DNA from: Gracilaria vermiculophylla
Taxonomy: Eukaryota; Rhodophyta; Florideophyceae; Gracilariales; Gracilariaceae
DNA length: 64,000 bases
Assembly (NCBI GenBank): GCA_019155205.2
Contig: JAHNZQ020000308.1
Span: 3,003,910-3,067,909 of the forward strand
Direction: 5' to 3'
Of this stretch, positions 19,573 to 30,336 are shown piece by piece. Positions within the stretch are counted from its first letter, which is position 1, and every line of letters begins with the position of its first letter. The position numbers and the translations under genes were made by a program. The notes beneath the pieces were generated by a model that was not told where the DNA came from, did no database searches, and saw only the letters and a program-made list of their open reading frames with translations.

Positions 19573-20082
19573 TCCCATAATCCATATCGGTTCATTCCCC
19601 TCTGTGTTTCAAGGACTAGTGAATCCTGACCTGCTCAATTAAAGCCCTCTGACTTAAACAGTTTTCCTCTCGCCGAATTCAGCTAACATCAACTGCCCCA
19701 TTTGACCAATATACTAACGTAGTCTTTATTCTTTGAGTGTGTCAGCATCAATGTCGTTGCGTTACGAGGCTTTCATGTGTCTTGAGCAAACAGTAAACCT
19801 CGATCGACTTCCACTGAAATGAAGTCCAAAGCCGACGGGCAACATCGGCACGCTTGCATTTTTGAAAATGATAACGATAGTCCTTTGTCTGAACCTATCA
19901 TTTATTTGTTAGTTAAAAACATCGTCCACAAATGAAAGACTATTTGCTTTTCGAACGCGGCTTCCTCTAATACCCATAAATCTAATTCGACATCCGTGAT
20001 GCGATGCGCTTATTGACATTGGATTTTTCCCCGGTAGTGGAGATAACGAGTCTCACTTTTTCCTTTTACTTACATGCGGACA
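19573..20082. other. Convergent intergenic, CAP / CYP38 3' ends
   Basis: This is the 3' flank of both genes. A possible AATTAAA-type polyadenylation word for CAP lies near 19636. No gene is seen. Confidence 0.4.
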
Positions 20083-21366
20083 TCAGGTGACGAGGTTATC
20101 GAGGCCGTCGACAACCTTTGCTGAAACAACGCGATCTCCTTTCTGCAATCCTTTGAGGAAATTTTCCCCTTTTGTTGTGTAGCCAAACACGGCCCACGAT
20201 CCATCCATCAGGTTTCGGCCAGCCGGTGTCAGATCTGGTTCAAACAGAAACCAAAAGAATTGACTTGAAGCAGTGTTAGGCTCAAATTCTTCTCTGGCCA
20301 ACGCTAGCGTGCCGTAAGATGTGAAAGGTAGAACAGTACGTTCGGTGCCCCGTCCGTCATCTTCCAAAGTGATACCATACGTTGGTTCCTTGTCACCTCT
20401 GGCATACACTTCCAATGGTACAGTGCGGATCTTCCCGCTCTTTTCATCAACATAACCTTCTCCCTTCTGGGGTTTGCCGCCTTGGATTATGAAGCCGTCT
20501 GACCGAATTATTGGTGTCTGGTCATAAAAGCCTTTGTTCACTAAATCCACAAAGGTGCCGGCAGAGAGGGGAGCAGAGTAACCGTCCAGCACCATTGTCA
20601 TTTTTCCTTCCTTGTAAATGGTTCCCTCTATATCAAATGGCTCATCATCCGCTTTTTTCACGACCATTTCAACGGTTGCGCGTCCTAATAGGCGCGGCAA
20701 AGTGAGATACTCGTCCGGAATTTTAAACGGAAAGCCGGTGACCATTAGCTCCTCTACCCTTCCCACATTTCGAAGAACTTCTTTCGCATTCTTGGTCAAC
20801 TTATCTGCATTCTTCTCAGTGACTGCCTTTTCAATCACTGGAAGTTGATCCGAGACTTTGGCAAGCAGCTGGGTAGCTTCGTCAGTACTATCCGCTGGAA
20901 CATCCACCAATATCTTCCCAACCTGGTTGTTGAGAATCATCTGCGCACGCTTAATGTCACCATCTATCTTGGGCCATTTCAATCCACGGGTATCATTAAT
21001 CGCCCCTTCGAGTTCAGCCTGAAGCTCACGCACCGGTTTGTTAGAAATTGGCAGTGACCATCTCAGCAACGATTCGGGGTCTTTAATGACTTCTCCAGAA
21101 GCGCTTAAGAACGACGCCCCCCCGCCCTTCGCCGCATGTGCCGGGGGGACGATTGGAACCTCCGGTAGTTTTGAAATATCCATCGGGGCGTTACACAAGA
21201 TGGACGCAGCAAAAGCGGCCAAAGCAGCAGTGCCTGCCACTTGAACGGCTGGTGTCCCAGCCGTCGCAACTGGTGCTCTCCTACTCGTCGTCGCACGGAT
21301 ATCATTCCGAGGGAAGTGCCATGGTCTTACAACAGGGGACAAGAACGCGGATGAATGGGATGTCAT
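20083..21366 (-). CDS. CYP38: Thylakoid lumen cyclophilin CYP38/TLP40
   Basis: This 427-residue precursor starts at ATG 21364-21366; upstream in-frame codons include only TTG. The bipartite presequence has a stromal part with MTSHSSAF near the start, then Arg-Arg ahead of a hydrophobic Ala-rich segment (AGTAALAAFAASILCNA) and an AHA|A lumenal cleavage site. The mature part has an N-terminal helical bundle (about 110-225) and a C-terminal cyclophilin-like domain (about 245-427: GFYDQTPIIRSDGFIIQGG, SSQFFWFLFEPDLTP, WAVFGYT). CYP38/TLP40 is needed for photosystem II assembly and repair and is thought to regulate a thylakoid phosphatase. The PPIase site is degenerate in the family. The length matches plant CYP38 (about 437). 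Confidence 0.95.
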   Translation of the reverse strand: MTSHSSAFLSPVVRPWHFPRNDIRATTSRRAPVATAGTPAVQVAGTAALAAFAASILCNAPMDISKLPEVPIVPPAHAAKGGGASFLSASGEVIKDPESLLRWSLPISNKPVRELQAELEGAINDTRGLKWPKIDGDIKRAQMILNNQVGKILVDVPADSTDEATQLLAKVSDQLPVIEKAVTEKNADKLTKNAKEVLRNVGRVEELMVTGFPFKIPDEYLTLPRLLGRATVEMVVKKADDEPFDIEGTIYKEGKMTMVLDGYSAPLSAGTFVDLVNKGFYDQTPIIRSDGFIIQGGKPQKGEGYVDEKSGKIRTVPLEVYARGDKEPTYGITLEDDGRGTERTVLPFTSYGTLALAREEFEPNTASSQFFWFLFEPDLTPAGRNLMDGSWAVFGYTTKGENFLKGLQKGDRVVSAKVVDGLDNLVT

Positions 21367-21838
21367 CGTTCTTGCAGCTAAACAGCCTCCGCAGGTCTTG
21401 TGATAGCGAGGGCCGCACAAATGGAGCGAGGATCACTTGCTTACCGTCGCCGCACAGGCCTCGAGTAGAGAATGGCTTGTTGAGAACGGGGCTGCGCCCG
21501 ACGCAATCCCGCAGCTGAAACTAAGGTACCTGGATGAACAGTAGTTGGTTTTGTGATTTACGGCGAATATTCCAATTGAGGCCGGCTGTCGAGCGTTTTG
21601 GCTCAAAGGGCTGGCAATCCGCCGCGGCGTTTGTGGTTAAAGCAGGTCGCGTTTAAAATTGAGCCAGTTTATTGAGCAGGGGTGAGAAACGTCAAGTGTT
21701 GAGGTTAGACGTTTCGATCTCGACACCCTGCAGATTCAAGTCCGCAGCTCATCTGACAACAGCCACGTTTGCAATCTCCCATGGGGCACCCCTGCCAATT
21801 GCATTGGTGCCCCGTGAACGACCACTTGCACCGGTGCT
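21367..21838. other. Intergenic, upstream of CYP38
   Basis: This is the CYP38 promoter side. A minus-strand frame continues from the neighbouring small gene (to 21736) with plausible composition but no defined splice sites. Nothing else is recognised. Confidence 0.35.
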
Positions 21839-22102
21839 CTAGCGGACACCTTCAGCTTGCTTGATCCCTTCAAAGACTGCATGCGAAACACGACCATCGG
21901 CCACTGCTGTCGTGCAGAAGATAGCTTTTGGCACCTCGGCAGCCTGCTGAAAAAAGCCAGCTTTGACCTGTTCTTTGAAGCAATCTCGGGCAACGCTCTG
22001 AAACAGAAAAAGAAAGATTCCGGAACATGTGGAAGCAAGGCCCATTTTAGCGGAAAACGCGCAAACAAAAGAAATGAAACACACCTCAAGAAGAGAGCCC
22101 AT
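21839..22102 (-). CDS. Small two-exon gene, 58 residues, unknown
   Basis: Exon 1 is 22102-22085 (MGSLLE), opened by an ATG that follows an in-frame TAA four codons upstream. An 87 bp phase-0 intron follows (donor GTGTGT at 22084, acceptor with a long pyrimidine tract TTTCTTTTTCTGTTTCAG ending at 21998). Exon 2 runs 21997-21839 and stops at TAG. The predicted 58-residue product is amphipathic, with mixed charges and two cysteines. I do not recognise it. A second intron (GTGTCC near 21852) joining a further exon downstream is possible, which would lengthen the protein. The strong acceptor is the main evidence that this is a real gene. Confidence 0.45.
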   Translation of the reverse strand: MGSLLEVCFISFVCAFSAKMGLASTCSGIFLFLFQSVARDCFKEQVKAGFFQQAAEVPKAIFCTTAVADGRVSHAVFEGIKQAEGVR

Positions 22103-22666
22103 GATAGCTATTTAGTGTCTGATTAACTAAAGCTGTATAAAACTTGTACAGTATTGCTCAAAACATCGGGTGAGGGCGTCTGCACGAAACCATGGCTGAT
22201 GCATTGATGAATTGAGATGCTCTACAATGAAATCGTCAACATTCCCTCCGCGTTTTCTAGATGAGGATATGCAAAATCACACAGACAACTGATAGCGTTG
22301 GTTTATCTTTTCATTCGGTATCACAATATTTGATGATGCGAGTGGCATGGTTCTATGTTCGGTACCGCGCACACCTTGGTGTGAAGCTAAGAGATAATAT
22401 ACGTTTATACAAAGATGAAGTTCCCCATATCATGAAAGCCCATCTTGAGGCGGCTGTCCCCTGAATCAGCAGGATGGAAAGAAGATTCCACGACCATGCT
22501 GAACCTCATTACTTCTCACATTAGCAGTACATGTGCGCTGTTTACCTGTTCCCAAAGCACGACTGAGAGGTTTAGACGCGCCCTAGCACCTTCGATCGGC
22601 CACATTCAAGTCCATGATAACTTGTGGCGCACGCACGCGCGAAATGGTCGGATACATTTTAAGACG
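22103..22666. other. Intergenic, no gene recognised
   Basis: Only short unrelated open frames are present. It is probably the 5' flank of the small two-exon gene and the 3' flank of the plastid membrane protein gene. Confidence 0.4.
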
Positions 22667-23269
22667 TCACAACCAAGAATTTGCTGATGTCTCTGTTATC
22701 AACTTGACGACAAGTTCTACTGCGGTGTATCCAATGGCGACGTACAGAACCATGATTAAGATGACGATACTCCAGCCAACCATAGAAATGCGTGTTTCGC
22801 GGTCCAAAAACTTGGTTCCGAATACGGCGTCAAACTCCATGAATGTTTCACGCAGGCGCTCATAACTGTCGTCCATCTCTTTATCAGTCTTTCTTGATTC
22901 GGTCATCATCTTTTCACGACGGGCTTTCAAACGCTCGTACCACTCCCAGCGAGCAAGGTTTGCGCCGATCCACTGCTCGGCCATAGCGTCCAATTCCGTG
23001 AACGTCGCTTCTGCTTCGGCGATGATTCTCTTGTTAGTCTGGCTCAGCTTCCACTGAGGTATTTTGGACTCGGGACGGTGTGGTTGTCTTTTTTGCGCAT
23101 CGCCTTTGTCTTCATTGTTGTTCGAAGGGAGGCAAGCTGTCGGTCGCGAGTGTCTGTGTCTGAGAAGAGGGGCGCGGGGACCAAGTACCGACGAGGATGT
23201 CGAAGCGAAGCGGTGCGGGACTCTGTTCGCCACCAAGGGCACTGCGACGTGAAACGCTGGCGACCCCAT
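22667..23269 (-). CDS. Putative plastid single-pass membrane protein, unknown
   Basis: This 200-residue protein has an N-terminus (MGSPAFHVAVPLVANRV, then Ser/Thr/Arg-rich to about 50) that fits a plastid transit peptide of the red-algal Phe type. It is followed by a charged helical middle (about 70-155, with LDAMAEQWIGANLARWEWYE and a Lys/Arg/Glu-rich run) and one hydrophobic helix near the C-terminus (about 160-187, WSIVILIMVLYVAIGY), leaving a short tail. I recognise no family. It is divergent from the KEA antiporter gene, 536 bp apart with a GC-rich shared promoter, which may indicate co-expression. It is a candidate thylakoid or envelope protein of unknown function. Confidence 0.6.
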   Translation of the reverse strand: MGSPAFHVAVPLVANRVPHRFASTSSSVLGPRAPLLRHRHSRPTACLPSNNNEDKGDAQKRQPHRPESKIPQWKLSQTNKRIIAEAEATFTELDAMAEQWIGANLARWEWYERLKARREKMMTESRKTDKEMDDSYERLRETFMEFDAVFGTKFLDRETRISMVGWSIVILIMVLYVAIGYTAVELVVKLITETSANSWL

Positions 23270-23805
23270 CGCGGCGCACTGGACCTTTGGTGCTCAAGCT
23301 TCTCTGGGGCGAAGGTCGGCGGCGTAGCTAGAGCTGCGGGTTACACGCGCGGAGACGTAAGGGGGCGGCGCCGCGACGCGGTGTAGAGGTCGCGCAGTGG
23401 ACCGCTTCGAGATTGGCGCGCGGTGATTGGCAGCGCAGCGGCAGATTTTCGGGAGCTTTGCCAATGCTGTCTGCCCACGTTTTTGCGCCGATTTGCAGAC
23501 GCGCAGCCGCCCGGGCGTGGGCGCCATCTGCCCCATTTTGGAGTCTGCGTTCCGCGTCGCGCGCGCTGTTCAGCGCCAGACAGAGGCGCACGGCGCCTCC
23601 ACGGCGCTGTGAGCATCATTGCCGCGCGTCTTGCCTTGCCACCGCTCGCTTGCGCACCGAGCGTTCCCTTTCCCCCCCCCTTCCCCCCCTTCCCCCCCTT
23701 CCCCCCCGCCCCTCCCGTCTCGTCCGCTTTCTTGCTTCCCCTCTCGCGCGAATGGTCTTCCCCTAGGAAGAACTTATTTGACACTGTCCACGCTTCCCAT
23801 CCAGC
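23270..23805. promoter_or_regulatory. GC-rich divergent promoter with C/T tract
   Basis: This spacer lies between the plastid membrane-protein gene and KEA. Most of it is CpG-rich. At about 23665-23712 the plus strand has a pyrimidine tract of repeated C6-C9 blocks separated by TT, ending about 94 bp before the KEA start codon. This is likely a 5' leader or core promoter element for KEA. Confidence 0.5.
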
Positions 23806-25962
23806 ATGCTCTCAGCGTATGTTGTCGTTCCTCGCCCTGTCTCCACTGCCGCCCGTGCCTCTTCTCTGTCTCTCAAGAGACCTCGCTCAGCCTGGCACCC
23901 ACTCTCTAAGAAGAGCATATTCATACGCCCCGTTCACCAATCCATCACCGCAGCCCCTTTTCCCCGAAAGAGACCAGCGACGCGAACAATCCCCTCTGCA
24001 ATCGGCATAGACTCCGCAGTGCAGGGTGGCATAAATGAAGCCTTAGAACTTCTCGCTGCCACTACAATTACAATTCCCATATTCCGACGTCTCAATCTGT
24101 CCCCAATTCTGGGCTTCTTGGTAGCAGGCGTCGTTCTCGGTCCGCACGGCACGCGTCTCATAAAAGATGTGGAAGACATCGCTACGCTTGCCGACTTTGG
24201 TGTGCTCTTCCTCCTTTTTGAGATGGGTTTGGAACTATCCCTTGACCGACTGCAGAAACTTCGCAAGTATGCCTTTGGCATGGGCACATTGCAGGTCATT
24301 GTAACATCGCTCGTGCTAGGCCTGGGAGCATACGCCATGGGCGGCAGTGTGGCTGAAAGTGCTGCCGTCGGATCCGCGTTGTCCCTCTCATCCAGTGCTT
24401 TCATTCTTCAGATCCTGGCAGAGAAAGGGGAGCGCCAGTCTAGGGCTGGAGTCGCCACTTTTGGAATTCTTCTATTTCAAGATATAGCTGTCGTTCCAAT
24501 GTTAGTTCTGGTTCCATTTTTAGCCAACACTGTGCGTTTGGATTTAATGCATATGGGCGATGGTGCCATGCAGGCAATTGGAGAAGGTGTGAAACACGTC
24601 GTCTCCGTTCTCGGTACGCTCAACATTATTGTTCTGGCTGGTGGTGCGTTCCTGAAGCGCATTTTTCGAATCGTTGCTGATAGCCGCAGCTCTGAGGCAT
24701 TCACTGCCACCGTGCTTCTCACCGTGTTGGGAACGGCCATGCTCACTGAGCAACTCGGTTTGTCAATGACCATGGGATCATTCTTGGCGGGAGTGCTTCT
24801 GGCGGAGAGCTCTTTTCGGTCAAAGATCAAAATTGATCTGGAACCGTTCAGAGGTCTGTTTTTGGGTCTATTTTTCATTACGACGGGTATGTCTCTCGAT
24901 GTTTCACTGTTTTTCACAGAACCAATGCAAGTCAGCTTTCTCATTGCTTCTTTGATATTCTGGAAGACGGCAATATGTACCCTCATTGGTCTGCCGTTCG
25001 GGTTGTCTCTGGCAGAATCCGTGCGCGTAGGACTTTTGTTGGCACAGGGCGGCGAGTTTGCATTCGTCTTGTTTGCACTTGCCAACAAGCTCGGGTTTCT
25101 GCCCGACGATGTCAACTCGTTTCTGGTCACCACCGTTGTCGCATCTATGGCCTTAACGCCCTTCTTGTATGAAAGCGGGAAATGGTTGGGGCGTCAAATA
25201 GACAAGCTTGTTGGATCATCTGGAGGGACAGTGACAAGCGAAGCTACACTACAAGAGAACGCCAACCCAGATAGCAATTTTGTGCTCATCTGCGGTTTTG
25301 GACCTGTGGGAAGAGTCGTTGGCAAAATGCTGTCTCGCAAATTCATTCGCTGGGTTGCCGTCGATATCGACGTGAATTGCGTCAGAAAAGCTGTGGAGTC
25401 TAACCTGCCTGTTGTGTACGGGGACAGTAACAGACCTGCCGAATTCTTGGAAGCAAATGGTCTGTCTGCGCCAGCTGCTTTTGTGGTTACGATCTCAAGT
25501 GATGAACTGGTCGAAGATACGCTGAGCGCAATAAGGTCAAGTTTTCCTAACAGGCCTGTGTACTTGCGCGCGAAGAACGTTGAGCAGCAAAAAGAATATT
25601 TGCGCCGAGGAGCACGCGCTATGTATCCGGAGTCCTTCGAGACTAGTTTACAGCTTGGACAGAGTGTTCTGGAGGGCTTCAACACATCAAAAGTAGACAT
25701 TAGAGCTATCAAGTCAGAAGTGAGGGAGGACAGCGGTCTTGAAGACGCTTTTCAAGAGTACGACGAATGGTACAAGAAGAACATTCAGCAACCTGGAGAT
25801 GTACAGTACCATGGAGAAGCCACAGAGTCAGAAGAGGTAGCCAAAGAGGGTGTTATTAGTCGCGTCGCGGTGGAGAAACCAATCAAGACCCAAAACAACG
25901 ATGGGGGCGGGTCTACGGTCGGGAACGGCATGGCATCCCCCAGAGAGCGATCAAAGGGATGA
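23806..25962 (+). CDS. KEA: Plastid K+/H+ antiporter, KEA/CPA2 family with KTN domain
   Basis: This single-exon 718-residue protein has a basic Ser/Arg-rich presequence (1-65). A CPA2 exchanger domain of about 12 helices covers roughly 75-455, with NLSPILGFLVAGVVLGPHG, LFEMGLELS, the LLFQDIAVVPML signature carrying the conserved Gln-Asp, and GEFAFVLFALA. An RCK/KTN nucleotide-binding domain (about 485-605, NFVLICGFGPVGR, AVDIDVNCV, VYGDSNRP) follows, then a charged tail. Plant KEA1-3 exchange K+ for H+ at the inner envelope or thylakoid, and KEA3 tunes the proton-motive force under changing light. The short N-terminus, lacking the long coiled coil of KEA1/2, makes it more KEA3-like. Nucleotide binding to KTN probably regulates it. 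Confidence 0.93.
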   Translation: MLSAYVVVPRPVSTAARASSLSLKRPRSAWHPLSKKSIFIRPVHQSITAAPFPRKRPATRTIPSAIGIDSAVQGGINEALELLAATTITIPIFRRLNLSPILGFLVAGVVLGPHGTRLIKDVEDIATLADFGVLFLLFEMGLELSLDRLQKLRKYAFGMGTLQVIVTSLVLGLGAYAMGGSVAESAAVGSALSLSSSAFILQILAEKGERQSRAGVATFGILLFQDIAVVPMLVLVPFLANTVRLDLMHMGDGAMQAIGEGVKHVVSVLGTLNIIVLAGGAFLKRIFRIVADSRSSEAFTATVLLTVLGTAMLTEQLGLSMTMGSFLAGVLLAESSFRSKIKIDLEPFRGLFLGLFFITTGMSLDVSLFFTEPMQVSFLIASLIFWKTAICTLIGLPFGLSLAESVRVGLLLAQGGEFAFVLFALANKLGFLPDDVNSFLVTTVVASMALTPFLYESGKWLGRQIDKLVGSSGGTVTSEATLQENANPDSNFVLICGFGPVGRVVGKMLSRKFIRWVAVDIDVNCVRKAVESNLPVVYGDSNRPAEFLEANGLSAPAAFVVTISSDELVEDTLSAIRSSFPNRPVYLRAKNVEQQKEYLRRGARAMYPESFETSLQLGQSVLEGFNTSKVDIRAIKSEVREDSGLEDAFQEYDEWYKKNIQQPGDVQYHGEATESEEVAKEGVISRVAVEKPIKTQNNDGGGSTVGNGMASPRERSKG

Positions 25963-27105
25963 CTTGTGAGGCAGGGCCTTGGGAACGAGCTTCGTGAGAC
26001 ATTGAAGGCTTTGCCAACGATCGCTTAAAACGTTAACGAAGCTTATTAATATTTTTGCTATGTACATACTGAACATGTAAGATACGTTTCCTGTCGAGCT
26101 TTTGTGTTCCTACACGGCGAAAATTTTGCGTGGTTCATGGCAACGCGACATCAGCTCGGATATTCCTTGTATTGAATCAAGTCCGGACTGTACTATTCTG
26201 AGGCATTATATAAGAGAGCTATCAAGAACAGTACAATATGAATGTACAGAGGTTTGGTCATAGGTGAAAGACAGATGTCGTCCAAACTGTTTCGAACGCC
26301 TTTATAAATCCATGATCCAGTTTCCATAAGAAACATCTTCTTCCAAAAACACGAGTAATGATGCTGTACCAGCAGTCATCGTTGGGGTAGTCAATCGCAC
26401 GTGGATTTCCTACAAAACTACCAGCTTCACCGCGGGTGCCGCAACGCCCCGATTTGCGAAGAGATGAGAACACGCAATCTTCACATTCATCGAAATGAAA
26501 AAAAGACGCGCATGGACCCTGAGTGTGGCAGTCACATGACGATGAGGATGGCATTCAACCAAAGTGCACCGCACGGCAACCTCTGTCGATCAAGCGCCGT
26601 GACCTCGAACAAGGACTCGAACGAGTTGTTTCAAGGGAGGAAGCGCTCGACTGCCAAATTTGCACTTTGGTACACGCCTGTATGTTCAGCCAATGAGAGC
26701 TCATAAAAACCGCCTTTCAAACTGCCCATTGGCTCTCCTTTTTGCTGATTTGAAGTTCGAACTCCGACACCAAGCAAACGCTCCCACTGCACCATCGACG
26801 TCGCGCAGGCGGTACGAACGGACAGCGGTTCAAGGTCGGCGGCGGAGGGGGAGGTTTTGAAAGGCGCGGAGCACAAGCCATCTTTTGGAATCTCGGTGTC
26901 GGAAGTGGAAGCCGGTCACACTTGGACCGTCCGACAGCGCCTGTCTCCCCAGAACATGCGCAACACCGCCGCTTCAAACGCCGCCGCCCGCGCAACGAAT
27001 AGATAAGACATCACGCGCGCGCAACGCGCGTCGAACCGCCGTCGACGAATCGCGCGCGCCTGTCGACTTTGTGCCGGCGACCCACTGCATGATAGCGGCG
27101 CGCAA
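25963..27105. other. Intergenic between KEA and AK6
   Basis: The first 700 bp are AT-richer, with a TATATAAG word at 26211-26218. The last 400 bp become CpG-rich toward the AK6 start. Short frames on both strands at 26258-27000 lack motifs. No gene is supported. Confidence 0.4.
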
Positions 27106-27744
27106 ATGGCGCCCGGCCTCACCAGCAGAGCGGGCGACTCGCCCAACCGCCTGGAGGAGTCGCCAGAGTGGCGGCCCGTTCGACCCAACATGGTAATCAC
27201 GGGCACGCCGGGGGTGGGCAAGACCACGCTGAGCCGCGAGCTGGCGCAAGAGCTGGGAATGCGGCACATCGAAGTGGGCGCATTCGCCAGAGAGCGCAAT
27301 TTGCTCGCCGACCACGACGCGCTACACGAGGCTTTCTACATGCACGAAGACGCGGTGCTAGACGAGCTGGAGCCGCTCATGGCCAACGGCGGGGTCATTC
27401 TGGACCATCACAGCTGTGACTGGTACCCCGAAAGATGGGTGCAAATGGTTATTTGTTTAAGAGCTAGTACTGAGATCCTCTATGACAGACTTGACGGTCG
27501 TGGCTACTCACATCAAAAGCTCAACGAAAACATGCAAGCAGAGATCATGCAAGTTGTCCTAGAAGAAGCCGTAGCGTCCTATCCTCGCGTACCGGTCATA
27601 GAGCTACGAAATGATTCCGAAGAGGAAAAGATTAGAAACATCAACGAAGTGAAGCGGTTATGGGCACCGATCCTCCAACGATACAGGTTCCCGGGAACGG
27701 GTTCAACAGAACTTATCCAGGGCGTTGGGGATTCTGTTCACTGA
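27106..27744 (+). CDS. AK6: Adenylate kinase isoenzyme 6 (Fap7/hCINAP)
   Basis: This 212-residue protein starts at ATG 27106. The arrangement RPN-x-x-ITGTPGVGKTT (about 25-39) is typical of the family, supporting a start upstream of the internal Met at 27190. The Walker A motif is GTPGVGKTT. The NMP region contains HIEVGAFAR, GGVILDHHSCDWYPERW matches the family's DYHSCDxFPERWFD motif, and the lid and C-terminal helix contain RLDGRGYSHQKLNENMQAEIMQV. AK6/Fap7 binds Rps14 and acts in the final cleavage of 18S rRNA in 40S maturation. It has weak adenylate kinase and ATPase activity. RIO1, which also acts in late 40S maturation, is the convergent neighbour 279 bp away. Confidence 0.95.
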   Translation: MAPGLTSRAGDSPNRLEESPEWRPVRPNMVITGTPGVGKTTLSRELAQELGMRHIEVGAFARERNLLADHDALHEAFYMHEDAVLDELEPLMANGGVILDHHSCDWYPERWVQMVICLRASTEILYDRLDGRGYSHQKLNENMQAEIMQVVLEEAVASYPRVPVIELRNDSEEEKIRNINEVKRLWAPILQRYRFPGTGSTELIQGVGDSVH

Positions 27745-28023
27745 TCACACGTGGGTGGCAGGGGGGGGGGGGGAGAGAGAGTTAAGCACATGCACTCCGA
27801 CGAAAATAAACCGCTGCAAACTCTCGTCAATTCTACAAACGCTCAAACACGGAGCAACTGGAAAGGTAGTAAAAAGTTAGTGCGACTTGATACACTCAAC
27901 CGCCCACATTTAAACATCCCAGCAGTTGAGGCATTTTTCACACGAGACTACAGAGCGCCCCTCCGACAGTCCCGAGCTCCAAGCGCATTAGGCCGTGAAC
28001 TACACCGACCTGCTCAGCAGAGC

Positions 28024-30298
28024 TTACTTGTGTTGGCGCCTTCGTTTGGCCAAAGTCTCTTTCCTCTTCTTGACGTGCTTGGGAACCTTCTGTTCCCTCT
28101 TCTCACGGTTCTCAGCCTTGACGCGTTTCTTCCACTCCTTCCTCGACAGGCCCATGAACGTGTCGGGTGTTTCATGCGGCGCCGGACGGATCCACTCGCT
28201 ACTGGACGAGCCACTGTTTTCAATTTCATCCACAGCAAATCTATCGTCCTCATCCTCCGGCTCCACAACCGCCGAGCTGTGAGGCAAGTCATACGCGTTG
28301 GGCGCATCGAGCGTGATGCTCTGGTCATCACTGGATGGGTTGGATGGAGCACTCGCCTTGGCGTCACAATCGTCCGCCACCGGACGCGAACTGCCGTTTG
28401 ACGTGCACGGCGACGAAATGTGTATTCCAGACTTGCCCACGGACGGGATGCGGCGGGTGGCGGGCTCATCGCACGGCGCGTCCAGACTGGCGGAGCCTAT
28501 GAGCACGGCATCGTCTTCATTGGAGTGCCACGAAAGACTCGGACCGTTCGGGGAAAGCTCTGCGTCGCCGGACTTGCTTCTGTTCTTCCTCACCATAGGG
28601 TTGGCCAACATACGCGGCGGCGCTCTCTCGCGCTTCTGCGAGATGCTCAGGCCGGTGAGTTTGGAGAACAAGCGGTTGTCCGCCACTTCATACTCCCTGC
28701 CTCGAAACTGCTCCTCCCGCAGCTCCACCTCCTGCAGCGTTCGCGGGATGTACGACTTCATAAACACATCGTCGTCGCGCTTAAACAGCAGCATGGACTG
28801 CGAATCACGATTGGCAGCCGACTCCATCAAGTAGCCCAGGGCGTTCTCCGCCTCCTCCTTGAGATCGCCAATGTGCTGTCCCGTGACAAAGTCGAACAGC
28901 TCGCGAACGCTGAGCACCGACGCGAGGCCATTGCGGCGGAAAAAGTCGTTCACATTGGCACAGTCCCTGCGCAAAAAGTCGAGCGCCATGGGGTGGTCGT
29001 CCTCCACGCTCTGGCTGACGTCGATGATGACGACGTCGCCCTTCCAGTACAGCATGTTATACTCGCTGAGGTCGCCGTGCACCAAGTGCGCGACGCGGAA
29101 CATGCGGCGCATGATCATGCACACGCGGAAGTAGATCTTGCGCAGCCTGGCGTGCGACAGGGAGGCGTCCTTGAGGCGCGGGGCCGGCCAGCCGTCCTTG
29201 CCGAAGAAGGACATGATGAGGACGGGCGGCTTGAGCATGAGGGGGATCGGGGCGGGGATGCCGGCCTCCTGCAGGCGCATCTGGTTGCGAAACTCCTTCT
29301 CGGCCCACTGCTGGACCATCTTGCGGTTGGAGCTGCGCTGGTAGCCGGTTCTCCTGAAGCGAAACTCTCCGGCGACGTAGCGCTCGCGGTCCTTGAACTG
29401 CAGAATGGACGTTTTGAACACCTTGACGGCGACGGGGGCGTCCGGGGAGAACTCGTGCGGCAGCAGGCCCGCGATGGGCGACAGGGCGCCGGCGGCGTCG
29501 GTGGGGGCGTTGGGGTCCGAGGCGGCGGTGGCAAAGTACACGTTGGCCTCCTTGCCGGTGGAGACGCAGCCCTCCAGGGTGCGCAGGCGGTTGCGGCTGA
29601 GCAGCTTGAAGAGGATCATCCTGGTCTTGGGGTCGAGCACCTGCTCGACGGTGGCGCGGTCGACCTTGTCCTTGGCATGCTTCTCGCGGCGGCGGTCCTC
29701 GACGCGCTGCTGCGACGAGAGGGCGGCGTTGGCGATGGCGGTGGTGTTTTGGTGGCTGGCGTCGGCGGGGGTGTGCAGGGCGCGCTCGAGCTTCTTGGTC
29801 AAGTCGGCGCCGACGGAGGCCGAGTCGGCGATCCAGCCGCCAATGTCGTCGAGGTCGTCGTAGACGGCGTCCATGCGGTGGTCAGGCTCGTCGGAGGGCG
29901 CGGCGCCAAAGTGGCGGCCAAACTCTGGGGCGCTGGCTTCGCAGTGCAGCGCGGCGGCGTGGTGGAAGAGGGCGTCGTCGCCCAACTCCGAGGCAAAGTC
30001 GATGCGGCGGTTGACGGCGTGCGCGCCGTCCATGTGAAGGGCGGCGGGGACCGGGGTGTGGGCGGCGGCCGGGGCGGAGTGGCGGGCGTGGGGGCGGTTG
30101 AACAGGTGGCCCGACACAATGTCCGGGGTGAAGGAGTCGTCATCGCCGAGGTCGGCGCGGTGCACGGCGGGCAACGACAAGGGGTCGGACTCGAAGACGT
30201 GCTCGGACATGGCGCGGAGGCGCTCGTGGGCGCGGCGCAAGCGCGAGTTGGAGCGGTTGGGAGGTGGGCGTGCCAGCGGCGGGGCGGCGGCGGCGGCG

Positions 30299-30336
<38 letters not shown>

